DNA from: Comamonadaceae bacterium
GTDB taxonomy: Bacteria > Pseudomonadota > Gammaproteobacteria > Burkholderiales > Burkholderiaceae_C
DNA length: 61,674 nucleotides
Assembly (NCBI GenBank): GCA_027486555.1
Contig: JAIXOX010000120.1
Span: 1 to 61,674, forward strand
Direction: 5' to 3'
The notes under the pieces were generated by a model. The model worked only from the letters and a program-made list of their open reading frames with translations. It was not told where the DNA came from and did not search any database. A program made the position numbers and the translations under genes. Below, one piece after another: positions 60,532-61,674 of the stretch; within the stretch, counting starts at the first letter, position 1; each line of letters begins with the position of its first letter.

Positions 60532-61674
60532 TTACATGCCCATGCCGCCCATACCACCCATGCCGCCCATGTCAGGCATGCCGCCAGCGCCGGACTCTTC
60601 TTTTGGTGCTTCGGAAATCATGCACTCGGTGGTCAACATCAAAGAGGCCACAGACGCTGCATTTTGCAAGGCAGTGCGTGTCACTTTGGTGGGGTCCAAG
60701 ATGCCCATTTCGATCATGTCACCGTAGGTGTCGTTGGCAGCGTTGAAACCGTAGTTGCCCGAACCGGCCAACACAGCGTTCACCACCACCGATGGCTCGC
60801 CGCCGGCGTTGTAAACGATTTCGCGCAATGGGGCTTCGATGGCTTTCAACACCAGCTTGATGCCAGCTTCTTGGTCAGCGTTGTCGCCTTTGATGACGCC
60901 AGCAGCCTGACGTGCACGCAGCAATGCCACGCCACCACCAGCCACGATGCCTTCTTCCACTGCAGCGCGCGTGGCGTGCAGGGCGTCTTCAACGCGGGCT
61001 TTCTTTTCTTTCATTTCGACTTCGGTGGCAGCGCCGACCTTGATCACGGCCACACCGCCAGCCAACTTGGCCACGCGCTCTTGCAGCTTTTCGCGGTCGT
61101 AGTCAGAAGTGGCTTCTTCGATTTGCACACGCACTTGCTTGACGCGGGCTTCGATGTCGATCGCGGCACCAGAACCGTCGATGATGATGGTGTTTTCTTT
61201 GCCCACTTCGATGCGCTTGGCTTGGCCCAGATCGGCCAACGTCACTTTTTCGAGGGTCAGGCCGACTTCTTCAGCGATCACTTTGCCGCCGGTCAAGATG
61301 GCGATGTCTTCCAGCATGGCTTTGCGACGGTCACCAAAGCCAGGAGCCTTGACTGCGACAACCTTCAAGATGCCACGGATGGTGTTCACCACCAAAGTGG
61401 CCAAGGCTTCGCCTTCGACTTCTTCGGCAATGATCAGCAATGGACGGCCAGCTTTGGCAACGGCTTCCAGTGTGGGCAGCAGATCGCGGATGTTGCTGAT
61501 CTTCTTGTCGAACAACAACACGAAGGGGTTGTCCAGCAAAGCGGCTTGCTTTTCTGGGTTGTTGATGAAGTAAGGCGACAGGTAGCCGCGGTCAAACTGC
61601 ATGCCTTCAACGATGTCGAGTTCGTTGTCCAAAGACTTGCCGTCTTCCACGGTGATCACGCCTTCTTTGCCCAC
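60532..61674 (-). CDS. groL: Chaperonin GroEL, 3' part (5' end outside the window)
   Basis: The C-terminal 380 residues of the 60-kDa chaperonin that folds proteins with GroES. Visible: [24 protein letters not shown] apical segment, [54 protein letters not shown] and the Gly-Met tail ending [11 protein letters not shown]. The window edge cuts the gene, so the start and any groES are not seen. Confidence 0.97.
   Translation of the reverse strand: MGKEGVITVEDGKSLDNELDIVEGMQFDRGYLSPYFINNPEKQAALLDNPFVLLFDKKISNIRDLLPTLEAVAKAGRPLLIIAEEVEGEALATLVVNTIRGILKVVAVKAPGFGDRRKAMLEDIAILTGGKVIAEEVGLTLEKVTLADLGQAKRIEVGKENTIIIDGSGAAIDIEARVKQVRVQIEEATSDYDREKLQERVAKLAGGVAVIKVGAATEVEMKEKKARVEDALHATRAAVEEGIVAGGGVALLRARQAAGVIKGDNADQEAGIKLVLKAIEAPLREIVYNAGGEPSVVVNAVLAGSGNYGFNAANDTYGDMIEMGILDPTKVTRTALQNAASVASLMLTTECMISEAPKEESGAGGMPDMGGMGGMGGMGM

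Overview
The window looks like chromosome from a Gram-negative betaproteobacterium of the order Burkholderiales, most likely family Comamonadaceae (Limnohabitans/Rhodoferax-like). This is inferred from the high G+C, the Porin_4-type porins, the AapJQMP amino-acid importer, the Bug/Tct solute-binding proteins, the layout of the type II secretion genes and the hexR-zwf-tal-pgi cluster. No rRNA or tRNA gene was seen. All gene calls come from reading translations and motifs; no database search was run.

Layout. 1-0.5 kb: a small inverted-repeat element and a tandem array of REP-type repeats. 0.5-5.3 kb (minus): the general L-amino-acid ABC importer aapJ-aapQ-aapM-aapP, with a dual-specificity-type phosphatase coupled to its 3' end. 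5.5-8.3 kb (plus): pyrC, a DUF3025 gene and htpX. 8.3-13.9 kb (minus): a repeat block with an octamer minisatellite, a cytosolic-type 5'-nucleotidase, a DUF3299 lipoprotein-like or secreted protein, a second large REP array, an FtsX-family permease plus LolD-type ATPase with a His-rich loop, and an EamA transporter. 14.0-26.1 kb: a type II secretion cluster, gspG-H-I-J-K-L-M-N-D-E, a MipA/OmpV outer-membrane protein, then gspF, with gspC divergent and its start only 9 bp from that of gspG. 26.3-29.5 kb: ilvA with a terminator and a possible leader peptide in its 5' leader, an OsmC-family protein and coq7.

29.8-41.7 kb: an intact porin, a decayed fragment of a Bug-type binding protein beside its intact relative, a DUF3047 lipoprotein, and a seven-gene peptide ABC operon with two different binding proteins and an M20 amidohydrolase embedded between transporter genes. 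41.7-47.3 kb is the most accessory-looking part: a hipBA toxin-antitoxin module under three evenly spaced operators, a second hipB with a degraded hipA, a porin lacking start codon and promoter, and a tyrosine recombinase with an antitoxin-like N-terminus. 47.3-53.8 kb: a tripartite tricarboxylate transporter (tctC-B-A plus a second binding protein) divergent from its two-component system tctD-tctE. 54.0-59.1 kb: hexR-zwf divergent from tal-pgi. 59.2-61.7 kb: a cupredoxin remnant running in frame into a DUF411-CusF copper protein, then the 3' part of groEL.

The intergenic spaces are full of REP/REPIN-type palindromes with outer ends GTAGGAGC and GCTCC(T/C)AC, at ten loci, several tandemly amplified. 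No RAYT transposase is visible. The strongest leads for new biology are the recombinase with antitoxin-like N-terminus next to the decapitated porin (possible silent cassette), the triple hip operator, the ilvA leader, the poly-G tract in aapQ, the peptide operon with built-in amidohydrolase, and the copper-protein fusion flanked by inverted 28-bp repeats.
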